A stretch of DNA of 64,000 bases from CAYSFW01 sp964620675 (GTDB taxonomy: Bacteria; Pseudomonadota; Gammaproteobacteria; UWMA-0217). Of the stretch, positions 50,309 through 60,005 are shown one piece after another; position 1 is the stretch's first letter; every line of letters starts with the position of its first letter. A program made the position numbers and the translations under genes. The DNA lies in the NCBI GenBank assembly GCA_964620675.1, contig CAZUJU010000003.1, positions 1 through 64,000 on the forward strand. The letters run 5' to 3'. The notes under the pieces were generated by a model. That model was given only the letters and a program-made list of their open reading frames with translations. It was not told where the DNA came from and made no database searches.

Positions 50309-50574
50309 TGAGTTCAGACCTGAACGAGCGCGTCTGCCCCGCGCCGGATCAAGCCGCGGGACGTTACTTGGCAAGGGGCGCGCGATACCCGTGTCAGGTT
50401 GGGAGAGTCGCGCGACCGTGATGGCGTCGCCGCGAAGCCGGATCGCGCGGGGCGGACCCACCAGCATCCGAGCGGAAGATTGCGATCGCGATTGTGATTG
50501 AACCTGGCACGACTCGCACCGTGACGGCGCGAGTCGCTGAGCGGTCGTGGGTCACGCGCCCGATGTCGCCATCT

Positions 50575-51357
50575 TCAAAATATTTCCTTTAAAAATAGCT
50601 GCATCTGCGCCCAGGAGCGCTGATCAGCAGATGCGTCGTATTTCAGCGCATCCATTCCCATTTTGTCCGCACCGGGATTGGTGAAGCCGTGCTTGGCGCC
50701 GCCGTAGCTTACGAACTGCCAATCGGCCCCGGCTTTTTCGAGCGCGGCCTGAAATTGCTGGACCCGCTCGGCCGGAACGAAACTGTCAGCGGCACCGTGG
50801 GCGATAAAGATACGGGATTTGATGTGCTTGCCTTGTTCGTCGGTTGCCGGCGGTAACGAGCCGTGAAAGCTGGCGACACCCTTGAGGTCGGCGCCCGCGT
50901 AGGCCATTTGCATCACGGTTGCACCACCGAAACAGTAGCCGATCGCCGCCGTCTTGCCCGGATCCACCAATGGGCTTTTCTTGAGCTGCGCCAAACCGCT
51001 CATGGCGCGTGCCTGCCATTGCGCCTGATTCGCGGTGATCTGTTGCATCCAGCCTTTGGCCTCGTCGGCGTGCTCGGTGGCCTTGCCCGCGCCATACATG
51101 TCGGCCGCGAACGCGACGTAGCCGAGTTCGGCGAGCATCTCGGCGCGCTTACGCACATAGTCGTTCAGGCCCCACCATTCGTGCACCACCATGACGCCGG
51201 GCCGCGCGCCCTGCACCGCGTCGTCGTAGTAGAGGTAGCCGGTGAGTTGGGCGTCACCGTCGCGGTACTCGATCTTCTCGCTTTTGACCGCGGCTTGCGC
51301 CTGGATCGCCACCATCGCGCCGGACAGTACCAGCGCGCTCAGCAAGTGTTTCAGCAT
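50575..51357 (-). CDS. Exported dienelactone hydrolase family protein
   Basis: The product is 260 residues from the ATG at 51357; a Sec signal ('LLSALVLSGAMVAIQAQA') directs export. The alpha/beta hydrolase core has the Cys nucleophile in 'AIGYCFGGATVMQM', Asp in 'HGAADSFVP' and His in 'GGAKHGFTNPGAD', plus 'VVHEWWGLNDYVR'. Members hydrolyse dienelactones or small esters; a periplasmic form probably acts on environmental esters. The 266 bases after its stop hold no gene. It diverges from the POT transporter. Confidence 0.92.
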   Translation of the reverse strand: MLKHLLSALVLSGAMVAIQAQAAVKSEKIEYRDGDAQLTGYLYYDDAVQGARPGVMVVHEWWGLNDYVRKRAEMLAELGYVAFAADMYGAGKATEHADEAKGWMQQITANQAQWQARAMSGLAQLKKSPLVDPGKTAAIGYCFGGATVMQMAYAGADLKGVASFHGSLPPATDEQGKHIKSRIFIAHGAADSFVPAERVQQFQAALEKAGADWQFVSYGGAKHGFTNPGADKMGMDALKYDASADQRSWAQMQLFLKEIF

Positions 51358-51463
51358 GCCTGTATCTCCGTTGGGTTGAAGTGACCGGGAGTTTAGCATC
51401 GCGGTGGCGCGCGGCACGTGAGTCCCTATAATGGGCGGCGACACGCTGCGGAATAGATACTTA

Positions 51464-52912
51464 ATGAGTCTGCGCAATGCTCGCCATCCACGAGGTCTGT
51501 ACGTTCTGTTCTTCACGGAAATGTGGGAACGTTTCAGCTATTACGGGATGCGGGCGCTCCTGGTGTTGTATCTCGTCAATGGCATGGAGGTGTCGCGCGA
51601 GAGCGCGCTCGGTATCTACGCCGCTTACACTGCGCTGGTTTATCTGACGCCGATATTGGGTGGTTACTTCGCTGATCGCTGGCTTGGTCAACGGGTCGCG
51701 GTGGTGATCGGCGGGATCGTCATGGCGATGGGACATTTCGCGATGGCGTTCGACGGCCTGCTCTACTACGGCCTCGGTCTGGTGGTTACGGGCAACGGCT
51801 TTTTCAAGCCGAATGTGTCGACGATGGTGGGCCGGCTCTACGAGCAGGATGACACTCGGCGCGATGGCGGTTATACGATTTTCTATATGGGGATCAACCT
51901 CGGTGCGTTTCTCGCGCCGCTGGTGTGCGGAACGCTCGGGGAAAAACTTGGTTGGCATTACGGGTTCGCCGCCGCCGGCGTGGGCATGCTGATCGGGCTG
52001 GTGGTGTTCCTGCGCGGGCAGCACGCGCTGGGATTTAGCGAAAACGGTCGCGCGGGTGCAGGTCTTAATCGGATCGAGTGGCTGGTGGTTGTCGCGGTCA
52101 GTCTGATTTCAGTGCTGGTGGTGAGTTTCTTTGTGTATACCGGGCCGATGATCGCGGCCGGCTGGCGAACCCTCGACGATCCGACCCGGGCCCTGCTGAT
52201 CGTCGGTGTGTTGGGGCTGATCCTGTTGCCGGGAAAACTGCGTAAGAGCACCGCGCCAAACCCGCTGAGCTGGGACGACTACAAGCGGATTCTGGCGATC
52301 TTCGTGCTTGGGGTGTTCGTGGTGTTTTTCTGGATGGGCTTCGAGCAGGCCGGCGGCACCATGAATCTGTTCGCCGATCAGCATACCGACCGTGAGATCC
52401 TCGGCTGGCTCATGCCGGCGTCGTATTTCCAGTCGCTTAATCCGCTGATGATTTTATTGCTCGCGCCGGTGTTTTCGATCGTGTTCGTCTGGATGGATCG
52501 TACCCGCTTGGGGATGTCGGCTCCGGTAAAGATGGCGCTAGGTATGATCATTCTCGGGCTTGGATTTGTGGTGTTGGCGATCGCGGACGAGCGCGCGGCG
52601 GAGTTCGGTCAGGTCAGCCCATTGTGGTTGGTCGGGGTTTATCTGCTGCACACGGTTGGGGAGCTCTTTTTGTCACCGATTGGTCTGTCGATGGTCAGCC
52701 GACTCGCGCCGGTGCAGCTGGCATCTTTGCTGATGGGAGTCTGGTTTACCGCGGTCGCGATCGCCAACTATCTCGCCGGGTCGCTGGAGCGACTGCTCGC
52801 CGACAGCGGTACGTCGCTGTACTGGTTTCTGGTCTCCAGCTCGATCGGCGCGGGGGTGGCGCTCTTGCTGTTGACGCCGTTGATAAAGTATCTAATGGGA
52901 AATCGGGCATGA
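51464..52912 (+). CDS. POT-family proton-coupled oligopeptide transporter
   Basis: The product is 482 residues from the ATG at 51464. An ATG 33 bases upstream is excluded because it overlaps a TATAAT -10 box (51427-51432). The signature 'FFTEMWERFSYYGMRALLVLYLVNG' (overlapping parts, with ExxER) and 'GYFADRWLGQRVAVVIGG' and 'FYMGINLGAFLAPLVCG' define POT/PTR proteins, 12-14 membrane helices that import di- and tripeptides with protons. The C-terminal 'VGELFLSPIGLSMVSRLAP' is also typical. It is monocistronic. Confidence 0.94.
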   Translation: MSLRNARHPRGLYVLFFTEMWERFSYYGMRALLVLYLVNGMEVSRESALGIYAAYTALVYLTPILGGYFADRWLGQRVAVVIGGIVMAMGHFAMAFDGLLYYGLGLVVTGNGFFKPNVSTMVGRLYEQDDTRRDGGYTIFYMGINLGAFLAPLVCGTLGEKLGWHYGFAAAGVGMLIGLVVFLRGQHALGFSENGRAGAGLNRIEWLVVVAVSLISVLVVSFFVYTGPMIAAGWRTLDDPTRALLIVGVLGLILLPGKLRKSTAPNPLSWDDYKRILAIFVLGVFVVFFWMGFEQAGGTMNLFADQHTDREILGWLMPASYFQSLNPLMILLLAPVFSIVFVWMDRTRLGMSAPVKMALGMIILGLGFVVLAIADERAAEFGQVSPLWLVGVYLLHTVGELFLSPIGLSMVSRLAPVQLASLLMGVWFTAVAIANYLAGSLERLLADSGTSLYWFLVSSSIGAGVALLLLTPLIKYLMGNRA

Positions 52913-53081
52913 CAGTTCGCATGTTCGGCCTCTGATTTCCGAGTGAAAGTAACAAAAACAAGTCTTCCGAGCTCTGATCATACGGCGTTTAGTTTTAATT
53001 ATATTAATAAAAAACATAACGTTAACTGAATTTTAGTAAAAATAAACAGCCCTTCCATTAGTATTCTTGAATTTGTCACCA

Positions 53082-53104
53082 ACGAGCGTTTGAACTACGC
53101 TCGT
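53082..53104. promoter_or_regulatory. Perfect inverted repeat, likely operator of the TetR gene
   Basis: ACGAGCGT and its exact complement ACGCTCGT are separated by 7 bases (ttgaact) and end 4 bases before the TetR start codon. This placement suits autorepression, or an RNA hairpin at the start. An AT-rich stretch with possible -10 elements lies 50-100 bases upstream. Confidence 0.65.
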
Positions 53105-53108
53105 CAAT

Positions 53109-53912
53109 ATGCTTAAAGACACCAAAACCCACATTATGGACGTCGCCGAAGCCCTGTTTGCGAAGCAGGGTTTCAAGGCCTGCTCCCTGCGCACCATCAC
53201 CCAGGAGGCCGAGGTCAATCTGGCGGCGGTGAACTACCATTTCGGCTCCAAGGAACGCCTGCTCGAGGCGATTTACGCGCGCAGGATCAATCCGATGAAT
53301 GCCGAGCGAATGCAGCGTCTGCATCAATTGCGCACGCAGTATGCTGATCAGACGATCCCGGTCATCGCGCTGGCGCGGGCGTTTGTCGAGCCGGCGCTGC
53401 GCTTGAGTCGCGAGGCCCGGCAACAGCAGTTCATTCGCCTGCTCGGGCGCTGCTATCTCGAACCGTCACTCGGCGTGCAACGCAACATTCGCGCGCTGTT
53501 CGATGAAGTGGTCAACAATTTCAAGGATGCGTTCGCTGCCAGTTTGCCCGAACTCTCCCGCGAAGAGTTGTACTGGCGCTTGCATTTCATGGTGGGTGTG
53601 CTGGCGTACTGTATGGCAGGTACAGACATGATGCGGGTGATTGCTTCCAGTCATCTGAGTAACGGTCACGACACTGAGTTATTGGTGGATCGGTTGGTTG
53701 GATTCATCTGCCACGGGTTGAGCGGTGAGCGCGGCGCNNNNNNNNNNNNNNNNNNNNNNNNNNNNNNNNNNNNNNNNNNNNNNNNNNNNNNNNNNNNNNN
53801 NNNNNNNNNNNNNNNNNNNNNNNNNNNNNNNNNNNNNGCGGCTGGAGGAGGGCGTGACGGAGGGCGTGACGGAGGCCATGCCGTCGGAGCCGAGGCGGCA
53901 TCGATTGAATAG
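53109..53912 (+). CDS. TetR-family fatty-acid regulator (PsrA-like), with an assembly gap near its 3' end
   Basis: The N-terminal helix-turn-helix reads 'ILD'-like 'IMDVAEALFAKQGFKACSLR' then 'VNLAAVNYHFGSKERLLEAI', matching PsrA-type regulators of beta-oxidation, which sense long-chain acyl ligands. The ligand domain continues to 'VGFICHGLSGER' (about residue 209). A 100-N gap then interrupts it, so the C-terminus and the frame after the gap are uncertain. The bases after the gap hold a 12-bp tandem repeat (ggagggcgtgac) and could be read in two open frames. fadE and an acyl-CoA ligase gene follow on the same strand. Confidence 0.85.
   Translation: MLKDTKTHIMDVAEALFAKQGFKACSLRTITQEAEVNLAAVNYHFGSKERLLEAIYARRINPMNAERMQRLHQLRTQYADQTIPVIALARAFVEPALRLSREARQQQFIRLLGRCYLEPSLGVQRNIRALFDEVVNNFKDAFAASLPELSREELYWRLHFMVGVLAYCMAGTDMMRVIASSHLSNGHDTELLVDRLVGFICHGLSGERGXXXXXXXXXXXXXXXXXXXXXXXXXXXXXXXXXXAAGGGRDGGRDGGHAVGAEAASIE
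53738..53837. other. 100-N scaffold gap of unknown true length
   Basis: Unlike the gap at 8345, its flanks share no long identity, so real sequence is missing. A 12-bp tandem repeat next to it may have stopped the assembly. Confidence 0.95.
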
Positions 53913-53936
53913 CTAGACCACCACGGGAGAACCGTC

Positions 53937-56399
53937 ATGAATGCGTGGTTCGGATTACTTGTCGGAGCGGGGTTGTTGGTCGGAATCGCGCGTACGACGT
54001 GGCCGGCTTGGGTCTGGTTTGTCTTGGCGGGTTTTGGACTTGCCGCCGGCGCGTTACTCGGCATTTTCGGCATCGTGAGCGCGCTGGTTGTTGGCGCCAT
54101 GCTCGTCGCGCTGGCCGCCGTCGCGCTGGTGGCACCGCTGCGGCGGCGCGCCTTGAGTCAACCGGTGTTGGCGTGGGTGAAACATAATTTGCCGCCGCTG
54201 TCGGCGACGGAACGCACGGCCATCGAGGCCGGCACGGTGGGTTGGGATGCCGAACTGTTTCGTGGCCAACCCGATTTCGAAAAATTGTTGGCGCTGCCGC
54301 GTCCACGACTCTCGCCGGAGGAGCGGGCGTTCCTCGATGGTCCGGTCGAGGAACTGTGTCGCCGCATCGATGACTGGCACATCACCCATGATCTGAATCG
54401 CCTGCCCGACGAGCTTTGGACGTTGATCAAACGCGAGGGTTTCCTCGGCATGATCATTCCCAAGGCGCACGGCGGCTTGGGATTTTCCGCGCTTGGCCAT
54501 TCGCAGGTGGTGATGAAGCTCGCCAGTCGCAGCGTCAGCGTTGCGGTGAGTGTGATGGTGCCGAACTCACTTGGACCGGCCGAATTGTTGCTGCACTACG
54601 GAACCCCGGCGCAGAAGAGTTACTATCTGCCGCGCCTCGCCCGCGGTGAGGAAATTCCGTGCTTTGCGCTGACCGGACCCGAGGCCGGCTCCGACGCCAG
54701 CGCGATTCCGGATTTCGGCATCGTGTGTCGCGGATTGCACGAGGGCAGGGAGGTACTCGGCCTGCGCCTGACTTGGGACAAGCGCTACATCACGCTGGGA
54801 CCGATCGCAACGCTGTTGGGTTTGGCATTTCGCGCCCATGACCCCGAGCACTTACTTGGCGACGATGAAGACCTCGGCATCACCTGTGCATTGATCCCGA
54901 CGTCGACGCCGGGGATCGAGATCGGTGAGCGACATTATCCCCTAAACGCTGCGTTCATGAATGGGCCTAACCGCGGTCGCGATGTCTTCATTCCGCTCGA
55001 CTGGGTAATCGGTGGTGCGGCCGGCGTCGGCGATGGCTGGCGGATGTTGATGGAATCGCTCGCGGCCGGACGTGGGATTTCATTACCCGCCTTGAGCGTC
55101 GCCGGTGCCAAGCACTGCAGCCTTAGCACCGGCGCCTACGCGCGGGTTCGCAAGCAGTTCCGTCTGCCGATCGGCAAGTTCGAAGGGGTCGAAGAGGTTT
55201 TGGCGCGCATCGGCGGCCTGACTTACATGATGGATGCAGCCCGCACGCTGACGACAACCGCGCTGGATCAAGGCGAGAAACCGGCCGTGGTATCGGCAAT
55301 CCTCAAATATCAACTCACCGAGATGATGCGGCAAGTCGTCAACGACGCGATGGACGTACACGGAGGCCGCGGCATCTGCATGGGGCCGAGTAATTATCTG
55401 GCGCGAACCTATCAATCATTGCCGATCAGCATCACGGTGGAGGGCGCCAATATCCTCGCCCGCAGCATGATCATCTTCGGTCAGGGTGCGATTCGCTGTC
55501 ATCCCTATCTGATTCACGAGATCGAAGCCGCGCACGAAGCCGATCCGGCGCGCGCCGTAACGAATTTCGACGCCACGTTGATCCGCCACGTTGGCTACGC
55601 GGTGCGCAACGCCGCACGTGCCTTGGTCTACGGTCTGAGCGGTGCTCGCCTGGCACCCGCGCCGGCGGCGGTTGCATTGCCGCAGTACTATCGGCAACTC
55701 GGGCGTTACGCCAGCGCCTTTGCACTGACCGCCGATGCGGCATTGCTGACGTTCGGCGGCAACCTGAAGCGGCGCGAAAAGATCTCCGGTCGTTTCGCCG
55801 ACGCGCTGGGATTTCTGTATCTCACCTCGGCGGTGTTGAAGCGGCACGAAGATCAGGGTCGCCCAGTGGCTGATCGCGCCTTCGTCGACTGGGCCATGGA
55901 GTACGGGAATTATCGGATTCAGGAGGCGCTTGACGGCGTCATCCGCCACTTTCCGATCGCGCCGGCGCGCTGGCTGCTGCGCGCGCTGGTCTTTCCACTT
56001 GGGCGTTGGCAACATCCGCCGCGCGACGAGTTGGGACGGGCGATCGCGGCCGTGCTGATGGAGCCCGGAGAAGATCGTGATCGCCTGTGCGACGGCATTT
56101 TCCGCACCGATGATCCGGGCGATATCACCGGGCGCATCGAAGCCGCGCTGAGCGCGACGCTGGCGGCCGAACCGATTGAGCGTCGTCTGGCCGAGCGCGG
56201 GATCAAACCACAACTCGGCGAATCACGGCGCCGATGGCTGGAAGGCCTGGCGGCGCGTGGACTGGTTTCGGAAGCTGAAGCCGAGGTGTTACTTCAGGCT
56301 CAGCAACAGATTCACGACGCCATTGCGGTCGACGCGTTTCCAGCAACGCTCGGCAATGCGAACCCGATAGAGGTAGACTCACATGAACAAGCCGCTTGA
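53937..56399 (+). CDS. fadE: Acyl-CoA dehydrogenase
   Basis: The 820-residue product has the FadE length and layout: about 70 hydrophobic residues at the N-terminus with two to three membrane helices, a flavin-binding acyl-CoA dehydrogenase core ('CFALTGPEAGSDASAIPD', 'LTWDKRYITLGPIATLLGLA', 'DVHGGRGICMGPSNYLARTY' in part) and a long C-terminal extension. It catalyses the first oxidation of fatty acyl-CoA at the inner membrane. It starts 24 bases after the regulator stop with a gggag ribosome binding site, and overlaps the ligase start by 17 bases. Confidence 0.96.
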   Translation: MNAWFGLLVGAGLLVGIARTTWPAWVWFVLAGFGLAAGALLGIFGIVSALVVGAMLVALAAVALVAPLRRRALSQPVLAWVKHNLPPLSATERTAIEAGTVGWDAELFRGQPDFEKLLALPRPRLSPEERAFLDGPVEELCRRIDDWHITHDLNRLPDELWTLIKREGFLGMIIPKAHGGLGFSALGHSQVVMKLASRSVSVAVSVMVPNSLGPAELLLHYGTPAQKSYYLPRLARGEEIPCFALTGPEAGSDASAIPDFGIVCRGLHEGREVLGLRLTWDKRYITLGPIATLLGLAFRAHDPEHLLGDDEDLGITCALIPTSTPGIEIGERHYPLNAAFMNGPNRGRDVFIPLDWVIGGAAGVGDGWRMLMESLAAGRGISLPALSVAGAKHCSLSTGAYARVRKQFRLPIGKFEGVEEVLARIGGLTYMMDAARTLTTTALDQGEKPAVVSAILKYQLTEMMRQVVNDAMDVHGGRGICMGPSNYLARTYQSLPISITVEGANILARSMIIFGQGAIRCHPYLIHEIEAAHEADPARAVTNFDATLIRHVGYAVRNAARALVYGLSGARLAPAPAAVALPQYYRQLGRYASAFALTADAALLTFGGNLKRREKISGRFADALGFLYLTSAVLKRHEDQGRPVADRAFVDWAMEYGNYRIQEALDGVIRHFPIAPARWLLRALVFPLGRWQHPPRDELGRAIAAVLMEPGEDRDRLCDGIFRTDDPGDITGRIEAALSATLAAEPIERRLAERGIKPQLGESRRRWLEGLAARGLVSEAEAEVLLQAQQQIHDAIAVDAFPATLGNANPIEVDSHEQAA

Positions 56400-58278
56400 C
56401 CTCACGGCAACCCGGCTCGACACCACCTCAGACGCGACTGCCTCAATGAATACGCAGATGCTCGCGCGCACGCAACCTCAAGAACAAGCCGGTCTCGATT
56501 ACATTCCGGCCGCGCAGATGGACACGCTCCACGCGCTCTTTCGCGCCCGCGTGGCACGCTCGCCGGAAAAAATCGCCTACCGGCAGTTCGATCCGCAAAC
56601 AAACCAATGGCTGAGCTATCGCTGGCGAGAAATTGACGAACGCGTGCAACACTGGCGCCGGCGTTTCGCGAGCGAAGGGCTGACTGTGGGTGACCGCGTC
56701 GCGATCCGCCATACCAACGGGATCAACTGGGTCATATTCGATCAGGCGGCACTCTCGCTGGGTCTGGTCACCGTGCCGCTCTACGTCGACGATCGTCCAG
56801 ACAACGTCGCCTATGTCATTGAGGATTCGGGTGCACGGCTGGTCTATCTGGAACACGCCGAGCAGTGGAACAGCCAGCTTAGTGCATCGCAACCGTTGCA
56901 AACGCCGATCCGCATCGTGGTTGAACGGGACACCCCGGAGGCTCCACTCGATCGCGGCGACCCCCGGGTCAAGACCCTGGCCGAGTGGCTCGAAGCGCCC
57001 GCGACGGGGCGCGAATTGCCGATCGCGTGCACCGCCGACGGGCTGGCCTCGATCGTGTATACCTCGGGGACCACCGGGCGGCCGAAGGGTGTGATGCTGA
57101 CCCACGCCAATATCGCGTCCAACGTGCGCGGCGGCCTGAGCAGCGTGAGTCTCTACGCGACCGACTCGCTGCTGTCATTTCTGCCGATGTCGCACACCCT
57201 GGAACGAACCGCCGGCTACTACATGCCGATCATGTCCGGCTCCGAGGTGATTTTCGCGCGCTCGGTGGCGGAACTCGCCGAAGATCTGGTTAACCACAAG
57301 CCCACGGTGCTGATTTCGGTGCCACGGATTTACGAACGGGTCCATCTCAAGCTCCAAACCAAGTTGCAGGTCGGAAGTCCGCTCAAACGCAAGCTGTTTG
57401 GCCTTGCGGTCGAGACCGGATGGCTGCGTTTTCAGCACGAGCAGGGGCTCGTCGCCTGGTCGCCGCGGTTGTTGCTTTGGCCGCTGCTTGATCGATTGGT
57501 CGCCAGCAAGGTGCGTGAGCGCTTAGGTGGGCGCTTGCGTTTCGCCGTCAGCGGCGGTGCGCCACTTCCGGCGTCGATATCGCGCATATTCATCGCGCTT
57601 GGGATCAACATTCTGCAAGGATACGGCCTGACTGAAAGCAGTCCGGTGATCGCGGTGAATACACTGCAAGCCAATCGTCCCGATAGTGTCGGGTTGCCTT
57701 TGGACGGGGTCGAGGTCCGGATCATCGAAAATCAGGAGTTGATCGCACGCGGTCCAAATCTCATGCGCGGGTACTGGAACAACGACGCCGCCACCCATGC
57801 GACCATCGACGCGGACGGTTGGTTGCACACCGGCGATCAAGCGCGTATCGACGAACAGGGCTTCATCTATATCACCGGGCGACTCAAGGAAATCCTGGTA
57901 CTCGCCAACGGCGAAAAAGTGCCTCCGGCGGATCTGGAGTCCGCCATCGTGGAAGACACGCTGTTTGATCAGGTCTTGATCATTGGCGAACAAAAGCCCT
58001 ATCTATCGGCGTTGATCGTACTCAACGAAGAACAGATTGCTAGCATTCCCGAACTGGCCGGGTCATTGAGTGATCCGCGCGCCGAGGCCTATGTGCTGCG
58101 GCGCATCGGCGAGCGGCTCAGCGGTTTTCCCGGCTATGCACGGATCGTCAGGGTAGCGTTGTTGCTGGAACCCTGGACGGTGTTCAACGGTCTGGCAACG
58201 CCGACAATGAAGCTCAAACGTGCGACAATTCTTCAACGTTACGATCGCGAGGTAGCGCAGATGTATCAAGGGCATTGA
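56383..58278 (+). CDS. Long-chain fatty acid-CoA ligase
   Basis: The 631-residue AMP-forming synthetase has the P-loop 'IVYTSGTTGRPKGVMLTHANI' (overlapping parts), 'GYGLTESSPVIAVN' and 'GWLHTGDQARIDEQGFIYITGR' with the conserved 'TGD' and a catalytic lysine near its end. It activates long-chain fatty acids to acyl-CoA and so supplies FadE. It overlaps fadE by 17 bases, a coupled pair. The 'FLPMSHTLERTAGYYMPI' and 'SVPRIYERVHLKL' segments resemble FAA1/FadD15-type ligases. Confidence 0.95.
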   Translation: MNKPLDLTATRLDTTSDATASMNTQMLARTQPQEQAGLDYIPAAQMDTLHALFRARVARSPEKIAYRQFDPQTNQWLSYRWREIDERVQHWRRRFASEGLTVGDRVAIRHTNGINWVIFDQAALSLGLVTVPLYVDDRPDNVAYVIEDSGARLVYLEHAEQWNSQLSASQPLQTPIRIVVERDTPEAPLDRGDPRVKTLAEWLEAPATGRELPIACTADGLASIVYTSGTTGRPKGVMLTHANIASNVRGGLSSVSLYATDSLLSFLPMSHTLERTAGYYMPIMSGSEVIFARSVAELAEDLVNHKPTVLISVPRIYERVHLKLQTKLQVGSPLKRKLFGLAVETGWLRFQHEQGLVAWSPRLLLWPLLDRLVASKVRERLGGRLRFAVSGGAPLPASISRIFIALGINILQGYGLTESSPVIAVNTLQANRPDSVGLPLDGVEVRIIENQELIARGPNLMRGYWNNDAATHATIDADGWLHTGDQARIDEQGFIYITGRLKEILVLANGEKVPPADLESAIVEDTLFDQVLIIGEQKPYLSALIVLNEEQIASIPELAGSLSDPRAEAYVLRRIGERLSGFPGYARIVRVALLLEPWTVFNGLATPTMKLKRATILQRYDREVAQMYQGH

Positions 58279-58452
58279 ATTAAGGCATCGAAATTGTCGT
58301 CAGGAAGTGGCGCGAACCTTGATGCGAGTAGATTGAACGGCGATAGGTTTCGCGACGGCAGCGGGAACGTCTTGGCGATGTTCGTTTGCGATTCATCGTA
58401 AGTTGTATTAGACAGATAAAAACACGCAACTTTATAAAATCTAAGGCATTTA

Positions 58453-58481
58453 TTGACATTCCCGTAACAATTCCGGAAAAT
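58453..58481 (+). promoter_or_regulatory. Possible sigma-70 promoter
   Basis: TTGACA (58453-58458) with a 17-base spacer and gaaaat (58476-58481) as a weak -10 lie in the 441-base AT-rich region between the ligase gene and the next plus-strand gene. No gene is seen in 58279-58719. Confidence 0.35.
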
Positions 58482-58719
58482 TCGGGCGTGAACAGACTGA
58501 TAGGGCCACTCGGGCCTTACGCCGCTTGATTAAAGATTGATCTGAAGTACCGCGTAGCGGCGCGAGCGATGAATAACTCATCATTTTCGATCGACGTAAT
58601 GACACTGCTTTAGCTGTTACGCCATCCGTTCACAGAGCTGTAAGCTTGAAGTAAGCGGGAATCATCAGTATTCAAACCCGCATAAAATAACTCCTTTCGT
58701 TCGCTTCGAGGAATTTAAA

Positions 58720-59460
58720 ATGTATCCATACAGAACGACCATCGAGAATCAGTATCCTGACGGCGCTCAAGGGCAGCGCGGTTCCAGCTCGCAGAAGTAT
58801 CTGCGCAATTCACATCAAAGCAAGGGTCGGGATTTCGCGTCGGTTTATTACGCCTACGGCAAGAGCGCGGCGGTCGAGTTCGCCTGTGATGAGACCAAAA
58901 AGCAGCGCATCAACACCATCACCTTGCACGCCGCCAGCGCGCGCCCGGACGAACCGCACGGGTACGACTGGAACAATAAGACGACGATTCAGTTACCGCG
59001 CAACGAATTGTTGTCGATGGCCGCCGTGATGCTCGGGCTGCTGCCGAAGTCGGAATTCAAGCACCACAGCGCGTACGGCTCCAAGAGCTACTCGCTGGAG
59101 CACCAGCGGGAAAAAATCTTCGTGATGGTGGCGGAAAAGGGTAAGCCGATTCGTGCCGTGGCGCTGGCACCCGAAGATACGTTTCAGGTCATCAGTCTCG
59201 TGTTCCGGCAGATCAAGGCTAACACGCCGTGGCTGTCGGTTATCGAGATCATGCAGCTGATCGAACTCACGGTCGTCAAGATGAAGCTTGCGCGTCTGAA
59301 TGAGGATGGCGAGTTTAGAAGCAGCATCCATATGCACGACGACGATGACGAGTATTTCGACGATGACGAACCGGGCGACGAACACGACGAAAATTTCAAT
59401 GTCGCAGAACCGTCCGAGAAGCTAGGCAAGGATGAGCCGGAAGGTGACGACGAAGTTTAA
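58720..59460 (+). CDS. Acidic-tailed protein of unknown function (possible Whirly/MRP-like fold)
   Basis: The 246-residue product starts after a gaggaa ribosome binding site. The core is beta-strand rich ('SVYYAYGKSAAVEFACDET', 'INTITLHAAS', 'TTIQLPRNELLSMAAVMLG') with 'REKIFVMVAEKGKPIRAVAL' and a C-terminal helix 'TPWLSVIEIMQLIELTVV'. This layout recalls single-stranded nucleic-acid binding proteins of the Whirly/MRP type, but that is a guess. The last 45 residues are mostly Asp and Glu, as in some DNA mimics. It is monocistronic with a hairpin after it. Confidence 0.5.
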   Translation: MYPYRTTIENQYPDGAQGQRGSSSQKYLRNSHQSKGRDFASVYYAYGKSAAVEFACDETKKQRINTITLHAASARPDEPHGYDWNNKTTIQLPRNELLSMAAVMLGLLPKSEFKHHSAYGSKSYSLEHQREKIFVMVAEKGKPIRAVALAPEDTFQVISLVFRQIKANTPWLSVIEIMQLIELTVVKMKLARLNEDGEFRSSIHMHDDDDEYFDDDEPGDEHDENFNVAEPSEKLGKDEPEGDDEV

Positions 59461-59483
59461 CGTCGCGTTTTAGCCTCACTGTG

Positions 59484-59519
59484 GCGCATGGATCGGGATA
59501 CGGGTTCCGGTCCATGCGC
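59484..59519 (+). terminator. Hairpin downstream of the acidic-tailed protein gene
   Basis: A 9-bp perfect outer stem (gcgcatgga / tccatgcgc) continues through partly wobble-paired inner bases to a loop near 59499-59504. No T-run follows, so termination may be Rho-dependent or weak. Confidence 0.4.
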
Positions 59520-59648
59520 GCCGAAGATTCCGCAATCAGCCAGCCAGAGTCCGTTCGTTCGACGTATGCACGGTTGCTAGCAACAAACATGCTATTTTAC
59601 ATAATATAAATTATACGCATATCAGCTTGCGGATCTTGCTGGCATTCA

Positions 59649-60005
59649 TCACGCCGCGGGGTTTCGAAGTTCTCCAACCAGTCGGACGACCAAGCCGTCA
59701 ATTCGTTCGAACTCGGCCGGATCCACAATCGCGTCACGCTCAAGCAAAGCCCTGATCAGGATGTCTGCCTGTTTGGCCAGCTCCCCGATCGCGTCGAATC
59801 CATAGGCGCCGGCCGACCCGCTTAAACGATGAATACTGAGCTTGAGGCTTTGCCATTGCGCCCGATCGTCGGGATGATCGAGCAGTGTGGTGCGCGACGC
59901 CTCGATTGAATCGGCTTTTTCGCCCAGTGAATCGATGTATCGGTGCAGCAAGGCCTGCGTCGCGGAACTCGTAAAGTCGTTCATGGGTGGTACGTTCGGC
60001 GTCAC
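59649..60005 (-). CDS. Hpt phosphotransfer protein
   Basis: The 118-residue product starts at GTG 60005, which overlaps the kinase stop (GTGA); an ATG at 59984 is an alternative. The four-helix Hpt domain holds the phosphoryl histidine in 'LKLSIHRLSGSAGAYGF' (His59), with the usual 'GSAGAYG' after it. It probably receives phosphate from the hybrid kinase encoded directly upstream and passes it to the PhoB-type regulator at the other end of the operon or to another target. Confidence 0.88.
   Translation of the reverse strand: MTPNVPPMNDFTSSATQALLHRYIDSLGEKADSIEASRTTLLDHPDDRAQWQSLKLSIHRLSGSAGAYGFDAIGELAKQADILIRALLERDAIVDPAEFERIDGLVVRLVGELRNPAA

Noticed and set aside
53738..53837. The second N run as another merged-contig artefact.
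   Set aside because: No long identity is shared by its flanks, so sequence is probably missing there.
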